NCBI GenBank assembly: GCA_003132445.1
Contig: PKXU01000082.1
Location: 42,873 to 106,872 of the forward strand
Length of the DNA: 64,000 nt
Origin: Acidobacteriaceae bacterium
GTDB taxonomy: Bacteria > Acidobacteriota > Terriglobia > Terriglobales > Acidobacteriaceae
Direction of reading: 5' to 3'
The position numbers and the translations under genes were made by a program. This document shows, piece by piece, positions 1 through 8,629 of this stretch; position 1 is the stretch's first letter, and the number at the start of each line of letters is the position of its first letter. Below the pieces are notes generated by a model. That model ran no database searches. It was not told the origin of the DNA and saw nothing but the letters and a program-made list of their open reading frames with translations.

Positions 1-117
1 GTCGCCAGCGATCGCGGAACCGAAGTGGTGCAGCGCAATTTTCCCGGCGACCGCCAGCGTATTCGCCGCTTCGCCTCCACCATGGCGCTCGATATGTTGC
101 GGAAGAAACTGATGTGA
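1..117 (+). CDS. cinA: CinA-like protein, C-terminal end (partial)
   Basis: The window opens inside a reading frame of 38 codons ending in TGA. The translated tail contains a GDRQRIRRFAS stretch followed by a helix ending in LRKKLM. This resembles the extreme C-terminus of CinA (competence/damage-inducible protein, nicotinamide-nucleotide amidohydrolase domain), where an F-x-G-D-R-x-x-(I/V)-R motif precedes the last helix. Only the end is visible, so neither the catalytic part nor the N-terminal MoaB-like domain can be checked. The call rests on recognition of this short motif. Confidence 0.6.
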   Translation, partial: VASDRGTEVVQRNFPGDRQRIRRFASTMALDMLRKKLM

Positions 118-124
118 AGGAAGC

Positions 125-176
125 CTTTAGCTGCGAGCTATGAGCTTCGAGCTTTGAGCACTTGCTTTGCAGCTGG
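125..176. repeat. Degenerate AGCT/GAGC short-word repeat
   Basis: The spacer after cinA consists of imperfect iterations of words such as TTAGCT, GAGCTATGAGC and TTCGAGCTTTGAGC. A similar array follows gpsA (2621-2672). It has no coding potential. Such degenerate arrays probably arise by slippage or from decayed repetitive extragenic elements (inference). Confidence 0.5.
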
Positions 177-263
177 ATCGTCGGTTCGTTTGAGTTTAAA
201 CAAATTGCGTGAGCCTCGCGCTCGGTAATTTCAAGATTCCAAGCTGGCGGCAAGGAACTGTTT

Positions 264-851
264 ATGCGCCTCTTTGTTGCTGTCGACATTGACGACGCCA
301 TTCGCGAACGCATCACCCGCTTCATGGAGGGAGTGGAGGGATTCGCGCCTGATGCACGCTGGGCAAAGCCGGAGTCGCTGCATGTGACGTTGAAGTTTAT
401 TGGCGAACAACCTGAAGCCATGGCGGAGCGGATCAAGGAGAATTTGGGCAAGGTGACAGGGGACACTGTCAGTATTCATTTCCGCGGCCACGGATTTTTC
501 CCTTCGGCAACATCAGCGCGCGTGTTCTGGATTGGCATCGATTCGGGGCCAGAATTACCGGCTCTGGCTGGCGCGATTGATAACAAGTTGGCGACGCTTG
601 GAATTCCGAAAGAAGACCGCCCATTCAGCCCTCACCTCACTCTGGCGCGTGGCCGGGTCGGATCCGGTTCACCGCGACGAAGCAAAGCAGATGCTCCGAA
701 TCGCGCTTTTCAGCATTTGCAGAAGAAGATGGCTGCCTTGCCGACGCTTGAGTTTGGTACCATGTCGGCCCGCGAGTTCTTTTTGTATCAAATCCAGCTC
801 TCGCCGAAGGGATCAAGGTACACGAAACTGGCTGGCTTCGGTTTAAAGTAG
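264..851 (+). CDS. thpR: RNA 2',3'-cyclic phosphodiesterase (2H family)
   Basis: This 195-residue protein belongs to the LigT/ThpR branch of the 2H phosphoesterases, which hydrolyse 2',3'-cyclic phosphates on RNA ends. Both hallmark H-x-T-x motifs are present: HVTL near residue 40 and HLTL near residue 124, at the spacing expected for the two-lobed fold. The N-terminus MRLFVAVDI is typical of the family. The ATG at 264 is preceded by AAGGAA at good spacing, which supports this start. It is a cytosolic single-domain enzyme of usual length. It may be cotranscribed with plsY, which starts 69 bp downstream. The physiological substrate in bacteria is not well settled. Confidence 0.92.
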   Translation: MRLFVAVDIDDAIRERITRFMEGVEGFAPDARWAKPESLHVTLKFIGEQPEAMAERIKENLGKVTGDTVSIHFRGHGFFPSATSARVFWIGIDSGPELPALAGAIDNKLATLGIPKEDRPFSPHLTLARGRVGSGSPRRSKADAPNRAFQHLQKKMAALPTLEFGTMSAREFFLYQIQLSPKGSRYTKLAGFGLK

Positions 852-920
852 CGCCGTCTGAGGGATTGCATTCCCGTACTCTTCTCGCTTCCCGCCCGGT
901 CGGGAACGACGATTCACGAA

Positions 921-1604
921 ATGCCGAGATTACTTCTCATCGCCGCCACGAGCTACCTTTTAGGCTCGATCCCGTTTGGCTATCTCCTGGTGCGGATTTT
1001 TCGGGGTGAGGACGTGCGGCGCATAGGCAGCGGCAATATTGGCGCCACGAATGTCGCTCGCAAATCACCGATGCTGGGCTTGCTGACTCTGTTGCTGGAC
1101 GCGCTGAAAGGATCGACCGCAGTGGCCGCCGGCGTTCTTCTGAATCCCGCGAGCTCTCCTACAATTTTCGAGCGTTTTTCCCCGGCTGATATTCCGTGGC
1201 GTACAATTTTTCCCGCTTCGTCTCCTGAGCTAGTGATAGGTGCTGCCGTAGCTGCGCTTTTTGCCGTCGTTGGCCACATGTTTCCCATCTGGCTGAGCTT
1301 TCGCGGCGGCAAAGGAGTAGCCACGGGGCTGGGCGCATTCCTGATCATTGCTCCGAAAGCCGTGCTGCTTTCGGCCGCTATCTTTTTCGTTCTGGTACTC
1401 ATCTTCCGTTATGTTTCTTTGGGATCGATTGCTGCGGTCGCGGCTTTTCCTAATTTCGCACTGGTGTTGCACGAGTATGGCAATGCCCCCGTGGCTTTGG
1501 TATTAATGGCGATGGCCTCGGTGCTGATCGTCATCAAGCATTCCGCAAATATTCGCCGCCTGCTGACGGGCAGCGAAAACCGATTGGGATCGAGGCACGC
1601 ATGA
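921..1604 (+). CDS. plsY: Acyl-phosphate:glycerol-3-phosphate acyltransferase PlsY
   Basis: PlsY is an integral membrane enzyme that transfers an acyl group from acyl-phosphate to glycerol-3-phosphate, the first step of phospholipid synthesis. The 227-residue protein shows the family loops: LLGSIPFGYLLVR near the N-terminus, the RRIGSGNIGATNVAR stretch, and the GHMFPIWLSFRGGKGVATGLG stretch near residue 120. Hydrophobic segments between them fit five or so membrane helices. An insertion-like hydrophilic stretch (residues ~78-105) makes it slightly longer than many PlsY proteins. The stop overlaps the gpsA start by 4 bp (ATGA), so the two are translationally coupled; GpsA makes the PlsY substrate. 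Confidence 0.95.
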   Translation: MPRLLLIAATSYLLGSIPFGYLLVRIFRGEDVRRIGSGNIGATNVARKSPMLGLLTLLLDALKGSTAVAAGVLLNPASSPTIFERFSPADIPWRTIFPASSPELVIGAAVAALFAVVGHMFPIWLSFRGGKGVATGLGAFLIIAPKAVLLSAAIFFVLVLIFRYVSLGSIAAVAAFPNFALVLHEYGNAPVALVLMAMASVLIVIKHSANIRRLLTGSENRLGSRHA

Positions 1605-2620
1605 GCGAGATTGCCATCATCGGCGCGGGGGCGTGGGGAACGGGAATCGCGATCGTGCTCGGGCGCAAAGGGACGCACCGCGTCCGGCTGTGGGCGCACG
1701 AGTCCGACGTCTGCGAATCGATTAGTCAGAAGCGGGTCAACGAGAAATTTCTTCCCGGCCGCCCCATTCCTGATTCGGTCTGGGCCAGCAACGATCTGGC
1801 GGCGACTTTGCTGGGAGCACAAATCGTAGTCAGCGTAATGCCTTCGCAGCATTGCCGGGCTCTGTTTCAGCGCATGCGCACGCTGATGCGGCCAGAGACA
1901 TTGATCGTAAGCGCCACCAAAGGATTGGAAGAAGGTTCTTTGCAGCGTATGAGCGAAGTGATCACACAAGTGATGAAAGGTGATGAGGGACTGATTCCAG
2001 CCGTAGGGGCGCTCAGCGGACCATCCTTCGCGCAGGAAGTTGCTCGCGGAGATCCTACGGCGATTACGATCGCGTCAGCGGATGTGGCGCTCCTGCGCAC
2101 GGTACAACAGGAGTTTAGCGATCCAAGCTTTCGTATTTACACCAACAGCGACATGGTCGGCGTAGAACTGGGCGGCGCGCTCAAGAACATTGTTGCCATT
2201 GCCGCAGGAATTTGCGACGGCCTCGGCTTCGGCCACAACTCGGTCGCGGCGCTGATTACGCGCGGTCTGGCGGAGATGACTCGGTTGGTCGTGGCCTGCG
2301 GGGGTCGCGCCGAAACCATGGCCGGACTGGCCGGCCTCGGCGATCTGGTGTTGACCTGCACCGGCGGCTTGTCGCGAAACCGAAGTGTCGGCGTCGAACT
2401 CGGGCGCGGGCGGAAGCTGCCGGACATTATCGCCGGTATGCACGGCATGGTCGCCGAGGGAGTCTTCACTACGACGGCCGCGGTTGGCCTCGCCCACGCC
2501 CGTGGCGTCGAAATGCCGATTACGCAACAGATGCACGCGATTCTGCATCAAGGGAAAGCCCCGCGGGAAGCGATACAGGAGTTGATGGCTCGAAGCGGCA
2601 AGAGTGAGGGTGGGCCGTAA
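1601..2620 (+). CDS. gpsA: NAD(P)-dependent glycerol-3-phosphate dehydrogenase
   Basis: GpsA reduces dihydroxyacetone phosphate to sn-glycerol-3-phosphate, feeding PlsY. The 339-residue protein starts with the Rossmann motif IGAGAWGTGIAIVLG, where GAGAWGT is the family GxGxxG variant. It contains SATKGLEEGSLQRMSEV, the ALSGPSFAQEVARGDPTA segment, and the catalytic-lysine region GGALKNIVAIAAGICDGLGFG near residue 190. The domain LTCTGGLSRNRSVG near residue 255 is also diagnostic. Length is normal. The start ATG lies within the end of plsY (ATGA), so no separate ribosome-binding site is needed. Confidence 0.97.
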   Translation: MSEIAIIGAGAWGTGIAIVLGRKGTHRVRLWAHESDVCESISQKRVNEKFLPGRPIPDSVWASNDLAATLLGAQIVVSVMPSQHCRALFQRMRTLMRPETLIVSATKGLEEGSLQRMSEVITQVMKGDEGLIPAVGALSGPSFAQEVARGDPTAITIASADVALLRTVQQEFSDPSFRIYTNSDMVGVELGGALKNIVAIAAGICDGLGFGHNSVAALITRGLAEMTRLVVACGGRAETMAGLAGLGDLVLTCTGGLSRNRSVGVELGRGRKLPDIIAGMHGMVAEGVFTTTAAVGLAHARGVEMPITQQMHAILHQGKAPREAIQELMARSGKSEGGP

Positions 2621-2672
2621 GCTTCGGGCTTCGGCCTTTGGCTCTTAGCTATTAGCTCTTAGCCTTTAGCAC
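2621..2672. repeat. Degenerate CTTAGCT/CTTCGGC short-word repeat
   Basis: Directly after the gpsA stop lies a run of imperfect words (GCTTCGGGCTTCGGC, then CTTAGCTATTAGCTCTTAGC). It resembles the array after cinA (125-176). The rest of the spacer to 2778 shows no clear gene; GGAG at good spacing precedes the next ATG. Confidence 0.5.
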
Positions 2673-2778
2673 TAGATCCGAGATTCTTGCCATCTTTGGA
2701 GCTCCGCAAATTAAGCAGCACAGCCGTGTTACCCTTTACGGTCTTACCGCTCTGTATCAGCAATAACTGGAGCCCTTC

Positions 2779-3705
2779 ATGTGCGTTCCCAAATATCTGC
2801 TTGCAGTCGTGTTCTTTGTTCTCCCTCTGACCACCGCGGCGGCGCAAACCAAAACCATCGCCGAGCGCCTTGGTTACGCGCGCGATGCGAAGCTACTCAT
2901 CATCCACGCCGACGACCTTGCGGTCGCACACTCTGAAGACGCAGCCAGCTTCGCCGCTCTCGACCAGCATGCCGTGACATCCGCCAGCATCATGGTTCCC
3001 TGCCCCTGGCTGACTGAGGTTGCCGCTTACGCCAAGAACCATCCTGATGCGGACTTGGGATTGCACCTGACTCTGAGCAGCGAATGGAAAAGCTATCGCT
3101 GGGGATCGGTAGCGCCGCGCGACCAGGTTCCGAGTCTGTTTGATTCTTCCGGATATTTGTGGCCCGAGACGGAGCTGGCCGCGAGTAATATTAAACCGGG
3201 AGAGGCGGAGCGCGAGATTCGTGCTCAAATCGAACGCGCCATTGCCATGGGAATTCATCCCACTCACCTGGACAGCCACATGGGCGTCCTTTTCGCGCGG
3301 CCTGAGCTTTTCGCGGTCTATGCGAAAGTTGCCCGCGAGTACAAACTGCCTTTCCTGGCGGTGCAATCCTCAGATGCGCCCAAAGAGCTAATGTCGCTGC
3401 TCACAGACAAAGACATTGTGCTGGATTCGGTGGTGATTGCGAATCCGACCATTGCCCCCGGCGAATGGAAAAAGTTTTATGCAAACGCCATCCAGAATCT
3501 GAAACCCGGGGTCACCGAAATCATTGTCCACCTCGGCCATGACGATGCGGAACTTCAGGCGGTCACGGTCGATCATCCTGACTATGGAGCAGCCTGGCGG
3601 CAGCGCGATTATAACGTCGTGACCAGCCCCGAATTCAAAAAGGCGCTCGAAGACAATCACGTCATTCTTATTCATTGGAAAGACCTGAAAGGCCTTCTCA
3701 ATTAG
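2779..3705 (+). CDS. Secreted ChbG/YdjC-family carbohydrate deacetylase-like protein
   Basis: The 308-residue product has an N-terminal signal peptide (about residues 1-23, ending TTAAAQ), so it is exported. The mature part shows the ChbG/HpnK (YdjC) fold signatures: LLIIHADDLAVAHS with the metal-binding DD pair, DLGLHLTLSSEWK, and the PTHLDSHMGVLF stretch with metal-binding histidines. ChbG removes an acetyl group from chitooligosaccharides and HpnK acts in hopanoid synthesis; this secreted version may act on an extracellular or periplasmic N-acetylated sugar (inference). GGAG six bases before the ATG supports the start. It appears monocistronic. Confidence 0.82.
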   Translation: MCVPKYLLAVVFFVLPLTTAAAQTKTIAERLGYARDAKLLIIHADDLAVAHSEDAASFAALDQHAVTSASIMVPCPWLTEVAAYAKNHPDADLGLHLTLSSEWKSYRWGSVAPRDQVPSLFDSSGYLWPETELAASNIKPGEAEREIRAQIERAIAMGIHPTHLDSHMGVLFARPELFAVYAKVAREYKLPFLAVQSSDAPKELMSLLTDKDIVLDSVVIANPTIAPGEWKKFYANAIQNLKPGVTEIIVHLGHDDAELQAVTVDHPDYGAAWRQRDYNVVTSPEFKKALEDNHVILIHWKDLKGLLN

Positions 3706-3847
3706 CCTCCTCGTGCGAAAGCGGCGGCTCGCTTTGATTTGCCGACTGCCTCGGCGGTACCACTATCGAAAGGTACTTTGGTAATGCTTCTTACTCTAGC
3801 TTTTCGTCGAGCCTAAGACGTTCACCGTTAGAATTTTAGAGACACGT

Positions 3848-5740
3848 TTGAAAGCTGCCGCCACTTCGTCTTCGGCGTCTGCGATGAGTGAAGGGAGAAA
3901 CTTGTCCGCCAGCGCTCCGAACCCGGCACGCATCCCGATTCTCTATGTAATCCTCGGTGTGCTTCTGGTCATCAGCATTGTCCCAATGTATTTTTATTCC
4001 ACACAGGTTGAGGCGATCAATCGCGACCGGCTGAAGACCAACGAGATGCTGCTGCAGAATACGGTAACGCGTTCGCTCGCCGATGATCTCTCGCAGCATG
4101 AACGCTCGCTGCACATGATGCTGGCAAATTTGTCGTCCGCCATACAGGTCGCCAGCGGCGGTGACATCGGCGAGACCAATATTCATTCTCCCGAACTGCG
4201 AGCCCTGCTGGAAAACTTCGTATCTTCGTCAGACGAGCTTGCCTACGCCACGCTGTTGAACTCCGACGGCAAAGGAATTTCGGCGGGACGAATTGCCCCG
4301 GACGCCTTTCTGAATCGCGAGCTGGAGCGGGCTTATTCCGCCGCGCGCGACGGCCGCGCCTATAACGGTCAGGCGCTGGTCGTGGGCGAAGGAAAATCTG
4401 CCCGTACCGTATTTCTGGTCAGTTATCCGGTCACCTATGAACAGCGTTTCCTGGGAATGATCGGCTCTGTAGTCGACCTGCAATTCCTGATCCGCCGCCT
4501 GCAGGAAGTGAGTGGCGGCGGCCTCACCCCATACGTGGTCGACGCTCAAGGACGATTGGTGGCCGCGGCCAGTCCCGAGTATGCCACGGGGCAGGACATG
4601 AAGAATCTGGACATCGTGCGCAACTTTGTGGGCGGTGGCAATAAAGCGCAACTAGCTGAAACTCGCGAATTCACCATGAATAACGGGGCTGAGAAAGTAG
4701 ATATGCTGGGCACCTACAGCCCGGTCACTTCCCTGGATTGGGCAGTTGTGGTGCAGAAACCTCAGGGCGAAGCCTATCGTGGCATCCTCGAAATGCAGCG
4801 TACCGGCCGCCTGCTGGCTCTTCTGGCAGTTCTGTTGAGCATCGGGGTCAGCATCTTCGCCGCCCGCCGCATTACCAATCCCCTGCAGGTGCTCACGCAA
4901 TCGAGCCGGGCGTTGGCGCGTGGTGATTTTTCTCAGCGTGTTACACTTTTCAGCCGCACGGAAATTGGCGAACTCGCCCACACGTTTAACACCATGTCAG
5001 TGGAACTGGAACGTTTTGTCGCCGACCTGAAGCGCGCCGCCGAAGAAAATCGCGAACTGTTCATGGGCTCCATTCAAATGCTGGCCGGTGCGGTTGACGA
5101 AAAGGATCCGTACACTCGAGGCCATTCTGACCGCGTCACTCGCTATTCCCTGCTGATAGCCAAGGAAATGAACATGTCTGACGAGTTCCTCGAGGTGCTG
5201 CGCATCTCCGCTCAACTTCATGATGTGGGCAAGATCGGCATTGAAGATCACATCCTGAAAAAGCCGGGCGCATTAACCGAAGAAGAGTTCGAAGTCATGA
5301 AGACACACACCACCAAAGGCGCAAACATTTTGCGTCCCGTCACGCAGTTGGCTGAGATGCTTCCTGGCATTGAGTTGCACCATGAGGCGCTCGACGGCCG
5401 GGGATACCCGTACGGTCTGCAGGGTGATCAGATTCCCTTGCTGGCCCGCATCATTGCCGTGGCCGATACTTTCGACGCGCTCACCACCACGCGTCCTTAT
5501 CAGCATGCGCACACGCCCGAGCAAACCCTGCAGATCATCAAGAACCTGGCAGGAAAACGCCTCGATCCGAAAGCGGTGGAAGCTCTGCTCGCGGTCTACA
5601 CCCGGGGTGACATCAAGATCCAGCGATTCACGATCAAGCGTCCGATCGCGCCCCAATCCACGCAGCCGCCCGCCACCCCAGTCACCCCCGGCACAACGAC
5701 TCCTTCCGAAATCGCAACCCTGGAAAGAACTCGAGTCTGA
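3848..5740 (+). CDS. Membrane sensor with Cache-like, HAMP and HD-GYP domains
   Basis: A probable c-di-GMP phosphodiesterase with its own sensory module. Order: short cytoplasmic N-terminus; TM helix (~residues 28-48); extracytoplasmic Cache-like region (~50-315); second TM helix (~325-345); HAMP linker (ITNPLQVLTQSSRALARG); HD-GYP domain from ~410 to 590. The HD dyad (LHDVGKIG, His ~458), HHEALDGRGYP and VADTFDALTTTRPY are all intact, as expected for an active HD-GYP hydrolase. The C-terminus is a Pro/Thr-rich tail. The listed start is TTG; an in-frame ATG at 3884 (MSEGRN) is a possible alternative, and neither has a strong ribosome-binding site. No diguanylate cyclase is adjacent. Confidence 0.9.
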   Translation: MKAAATSSSASAMSEGRNLSASAPNPARIPILYVILGVLLVISIVPMYFYSTQVEAINRDRLKTNEMLLQNTVTRSLADDLSQHERSLHMMLANLSSAIQVASGGDIGETNIHSPELRALLENFVSSSDELAYATLLNSDGKGISAGRIAPDAFLNRELERAYSAARDGRAYNGQALVVGEGKSARTVFLVSYPVTYEQRFLGMIGSVVDLQFLIRRLQEVSGGGLTPYVVDAQGRLVAAASPEYATGQDMKNLDIVRNFVGGGNKAQLAETREFTMNNGAEKVDMLGTYSPVTSLDWAVVVQKPQGEAYRGILEMQRTGRLLALLAVLLSIGVSIFAARRITNPLQVLTQSSRALARGDFSQRVTLFSRTEIGELAHTFNTMSVELERFVADLKRAAEENRELFMGSIQMLAGAVDEKDPYTRGHSDRVTRYSLLIAKEMNMSDEFLEVLRISAQLHDVGKIGIEDHILKKPGALTEEEFEVMKTHTTKGANILRPVTQLAEMLPGIELHHEALDGRGYPYGLQGDQIPLLARIIAVADTFDALTTTRPYQHAHTPEQTLQIIKNLAGKRLDPKAVEALLAVYTRGDIKIQRFTIKRPIAPQSTQPPATPVTPGTTTPSEIATLERTRV

Positions 5741-5864
5741 AAGTTGCCGGCTCTGACTCCGAGCGAGCTTCCTCATTCGGCAGAAGTGCGCCGAGTTTCA
5801 AGATGACTCCTTCCAGTCAAGTTCAGTCTGAGATGATTCTCTCGCTCGGCTCTTTATTGCGAAC

Positions 5865-7082
5865 TCACAGCGCGGCCACGCGCCGTTGCACCAGCAGAAA
5901 GTAGGCAGCCACCAGAACCAGCACCGCTCCGTTTACGCCTAATACGATTGGAGCCGTAAACATGGGAACCAGCCATCCCGAGACCAGGTTGCCCATGGGC
6001 ATACCTCCGCGGAAGGCGCAGTTATAGACGCTCATCACCCTTCCCCGCATTTCGTTGGTGGTAATCAACTGCACCAGGGAGGTCACAGTAGCGAACACCG
6101 CCATCATGGAGGCGCCTACCCATACCAGCGTGGCATAACTCAAGGGCAACGATTTTGAAAGTGAAAATACTGAAATCCCCGCTCCCAAGCAGATGAGCAT
6201 GGTTAGGGCGAACCGTCCTTTGTTGCGCATGTTGCCGATGCCAGCCACCGCCAGCGATCCGCAAATCGATCCCACGCCCATGAGCGAAAGCAGGTTGCCA
6301 TAGGTCTCCGGGCCGCGATGAAAAATGTCTTTAACGAATACTGGAATATAAGTTCGCATGGGCATACTCAACGCCGTCATGCAGAACGCCAGCAAAGTCA
6401 GCGCCACCATGGAGCCCTGCTTGCGCACGAACCCAATGCCCTGCTTCAGGCTGCTGAACATAGACTCCGTGGTCGTCGCCGGCAGATAGCGCGCCGCGAT
6501 CATGGAAAGCGAAACGACGGGAGCGAGAAACGAGATCGCATTCAGCCCAAAGCACCAACCTTCGCCTAACTTTGCTAAAGCCTGTCCCGCGAGCGCAGGC
6601 CCGATCGTAACCGCCATGTTGAACTGGATAGAGTTCAGCGCAATCGCATTGGGCATGTCTTCGCGATCGACCAGCGTTGGAATCAGCGCCTGGTAGGCCG
6701 GTCCACCGAACGCCTGCGCCAACCCGGACACGAACGAGAGACAGAGAATGTGCCACACATGCACCCAACCCGCCGCCACCAGTATGGTGAGTATTCCGGC
6801 GCTCGCCATCTGTACATATTGCGATGCCAGCAGAATCTTTCGGCGTTCGGTGCGGTCGGCTACTACGCCACCGATGAGCGAGAACAGGAAAATAGGAATG
6901 CCGCCGAGAAATTGATCCAGTGCCAGTAGAAACGCCGAATGGCTCAGTCGATAAATCAGCCAGCCCTGCGCCACGATCTGCATCCAGGTGCCAATACTCG
7001 AAGTACAGGCGCCGAACCACATCAGACGGAAATCTCGGTATTGAAATGCTTTGAAAATTCGGCGAAGCGTCGACGTTGCCAT
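5865..7082 (-). CDS. MFS transporter, EntS/MFS_3-like exporter
   Basis: A major facilitator protein of about 405 residues with roughly 12 hydrophobic segments. The N-terminal FRxFRLMWFGxxxSxxGTWMQ pattern, the loop GGVVADRTERRKILLASQ between helices 2 and 3, and the NAIALNSIQFNMAVTIGPALAG segment match the MFS_3 (PF05977) group that includes the enterobactin exporter EntS. Substrate cannot be told from sequence. The track frame begins at 7220, but homologous proteins begin near MATSTLRRIFKAF. The ATG at 7082 with GGAG just upstream is therefore preferred; the extra 46 N-terminal codons look non-family. It converges with the HD-GYP gene across a 124-bp spacer. Confidence 0.85.
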   Translation of the reverse strand: MATSTLRRIFKAFQYRDFRLMWFGACTSSIGTWMQIVAQGWLIYRLSHSAFLLALDQFLGGIPIFLFSLIGGVVADRTERRKILLASQYVQMASAGILTILVAAGWVHVWHILCLSFVSGLAQAFGGPAYQALIPTLVDREDMPNAIALNSIQFNMAVTIGPALAGQALAKLGEGWCFGLNAISFLAPVVSLSMIAARYLPATTTESMFSSLKQGIGFVRKQGSMVALTLLAFCMTALSMPMRTYIPVFVKDIFHRGPETYGNLLSLMGVGSICGSLAVAGIGNMRNKGRFALTMLICLGAGISVFSLSKSLPLSYATLVWVGASMMAVFATVTSLVQLITTNEMRGRVMSVYNCAFRGGMPMGNLVSGWLVPMFTAPIVLGVNGAVLVLVAAYFLLVQRRVAAL

Positions 7083-7291
7083 GTGCTCCGTGCGGTCTTG
7101 CTGTCCGGCATCTATCTTCGCACGAGGAAGCGTTTGCTGCTTTGTGGGTGAGAGCACCCCTATTGGACGCGCGTTTACCCTGGATGTGATCGGGCGCTTG
7201 TATTCGCAGAAGATTTTCACGAAACCTTCATAATGCAGCGATACCCTGCCTTCATCGTCGAAGGATCGTCTTCGCCCCGACCGGATGCCCG

Positions 7292-7297
7292 TATAAT
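7292..7297 (+). promoter_or_regulatory. Putative -10 element (TATAAT) of ftsY
   Basis: A perfect TATAAT lies 16 bp upstream of the ftsY ATG. No good -35 hexamer sits 16-18 bp upstream, so it may be an extended or activator-assisted promoter, or chance. mutS has the same hexamer at almost the same distance from its start (24881-24886). The implied 5' leader is very short, with no Shine-Dalgarno sequence. Confidence 0.4.
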
Positions 7298-7313
7298 CAA
7301 CTTTTAGCCTTTT

Positions 7314-8270
7314 ATGATTCAGACCCTATTCGGCAGTCTTACGGAAGAACAAAAGCCCAGCTTCATGGATCGCATGAAGCAGGCGGTCACGCGCACCCGC
7401 GAAAACCTCGCCGAGCGCATCGACGAGGTTATTTCCCTCGGCAAAGAGATTGACGCCCGCACTCTCGACGACCTTGAGGCCACGCTCATCGCCGCCGATT
7501 TGGGCAGCACTACCACGCAAGAAGTACTAGGCAAGCTGCGCGAGAAGGCAAACTACAAGCAGATCAGGGACGTTGCCGAACTCAAGCGCCTGCTGAAAGA
7601 AGAGTTGCTGGCAATTTTGAATACGGCGAATACTCGCCCGGTCAGCAAAGTCGAAGGCTCTCCGGAAGTGATTCTGGTGGTTGGCGTGAACGGCACCGGC
7701 AAAACCACCACGATCGGCAAACTGTCGCAGGTTTTCCGCTCCCAGGGAAAAAACGTACTGCTCTGCGCAGCCGACACGTTTCGTGCCGCCGCCATCGACC
7801 AACTCGAGATTTGGGGTTCGCGCACCGGAACCGAAGTCATCAAAACCAAGCCCGGCGGCGATCCTTCAGCAGTATTGTTCGATGCCCTGCAAGCGGCCGT
7901 AGCGCGCAAAGTCGACTACGTTGTGGTCGATACCGCGGGCCGTCTTCACACCAAGACCAGCTTGATGTCGGAACTCGATAAGATGCGGCGCACCGCCCAG
8001 CGCATCATTCCCGGCGCGCCCCATGAAACTTTGCTTGTGATGGACGCGACAACCGGACAAAATGGTTTGCAGCAGGCGCGCATGTTCACCGAATCCGCCG
8101 GGGTCACAGGGATCGTTCTTACCAAACTCGACGGCACGGCAAAAGGCGGAGTCGTAGTGGCGATCTCGCGCGAGCTCGGTTTGCCGGTGCGTTATGTTGG
8201 CGTCGGTGAGAAGGCCGGCGACTTGCTGCCTTTCGATCCGAAAGAATTTGTGGATTCGCTATTTGAATAG
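7314..8270 (+). CDS. ftsY: Signal recognition particle receptor FtsY
   Basis: FtsY is the membrane-associated SRP GTPase that delivers Ffh-bound ribosomes to the translocon. The 318-residue protein holds the N domain (residues ~15-100) and the GTPase domain: P-loop [14 protein letters not shown] near 124-137, [11 protein letters not shown], the [10 protein letters not shown] motif, and [12 protein letters not shown] near the C-terminus. The long acidic A domain of E. coli FtsY is absent, as in many non-enteric bacteria. A TATAAT lies 16 bp before the ATG. A small ORF starts 8 bp after the stop and is probably cotranscribed. Confidence 0.97.
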   Translation: MIQTLFGSLTEEQKPSFMDRMKQAVTRTRENLAERIDEVISLGKEIDARTLDDLEATLIAADLGSTTTQEVLGKLREKANYKQIRDVAELKRLLKEELLAILNTANTRPVSKVEGSPEVILVVGVNGTGKTTTIGKLSQVFRSQGKNVLLCAADTFRAAAIDQLEIWGSRTGTEVIKTKPGGDPSAVLFDALQAAVARKVDYVVVDTAGRLHTKTSLMSELDKMRRTAQRIIPGAPHETLLVMDATTGQNGLQQARMFTESAGVTGIVLTKLDGTAKGGVVVAISRELGLPVRYVGVGEKAGDLLPFDPKEFVDSLFE

Positions 8271-8278
8271 GAGCGGAT

Positions 8279-8482
8279 ATGTCGGATGATGGTGAGAAAC
8301 GCTCGAAATTCAAAGTAGTACTCGACTTCCTGAAGCGTCTGGTGGGCAAGAAACCGGCGCCGCCGGGAGATCCGTATGCGTATGCGATGGCGCCGGTACG
8401 TCGCGGTCCCAAAGGCCGGAGCGGAGCCGCCGTCGCTGAGATCGAAGAAGATTCGTATAAAAGTTTCCCTCCGCGCCGTTGA
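8279..8482 (+). CDS. Small basic hypothetical protein downstream of ftsY
   Basis: A 67-residue ORF starts 8 bp after ftsY, with AGGAG at suitable spacing before the ATG, which argues that it is translated. The product is rich in Lys/Arg/Pro with a central KFKVVLDFLKRLVGKK segment that could form a basic amphipathic helix, followed by a proline- and arginine-rich tail. There is no signal peptide or membrane helix. I do not recognise a family. Position and ribosome-binding site suggest a conserved partner gene of ftsY in this lineage (inference). Confidence 0.6.
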   Translation: MSDDGEKRSKFKVVLDFLKRLVGKKPAPPGDPYAYAMAPVRRGPKGRSGAAVAEIEEDSYKSFPPRR

Positions 8483-8546
8483 GCGTAGCGTCGTAGAGCG
8501 TCCGCCAGCCGAGCACTTTACGCACCGAAAGCATTTATGCGGAAGA

Positions 8547-8598
8547 GCGGCCCTTCAGGGCCGCGTCAGCTGTTCCCAGGAATTACGGGCTTCAGCCC
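8547..8598. repeat. Two consecutive TTCA-loop hairpins
   Basis: Two perfect hairpins share the same TTCA tetraloop: GCGGCCC-TTCA-GGGCCGC (8547-8564) and GGGC-TTCA-GCCC (8587-8598). They lie between the small ftsY partner ORF and ribD. Neither is followed by a T-tract, so an intrinsic terminator is unlikely. They look like an extragenic palindromic repeat of the GGGCTTCAGCCC type (inference). Confidence 0.6.
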
Positions 8599-8629
8599 AT
8601 GTGATCCCCCGCCGTGTTAGATTCCCTGA

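Noticed and set aside
2212-2607. Arg-rich plus-strand ORF inside gpsA
   Set aside because: Out-of-frame translation of gpsA with biased Arg/Gly composition; no family match.
5758-5849. 9-bp inverted repeat CCGAGCGAG/CTCGCTCGG between the HD-GYP and MFS genes
   Set aside because: The loop of about 73 bases is too long and no T-tract follows; weak as a terminator.
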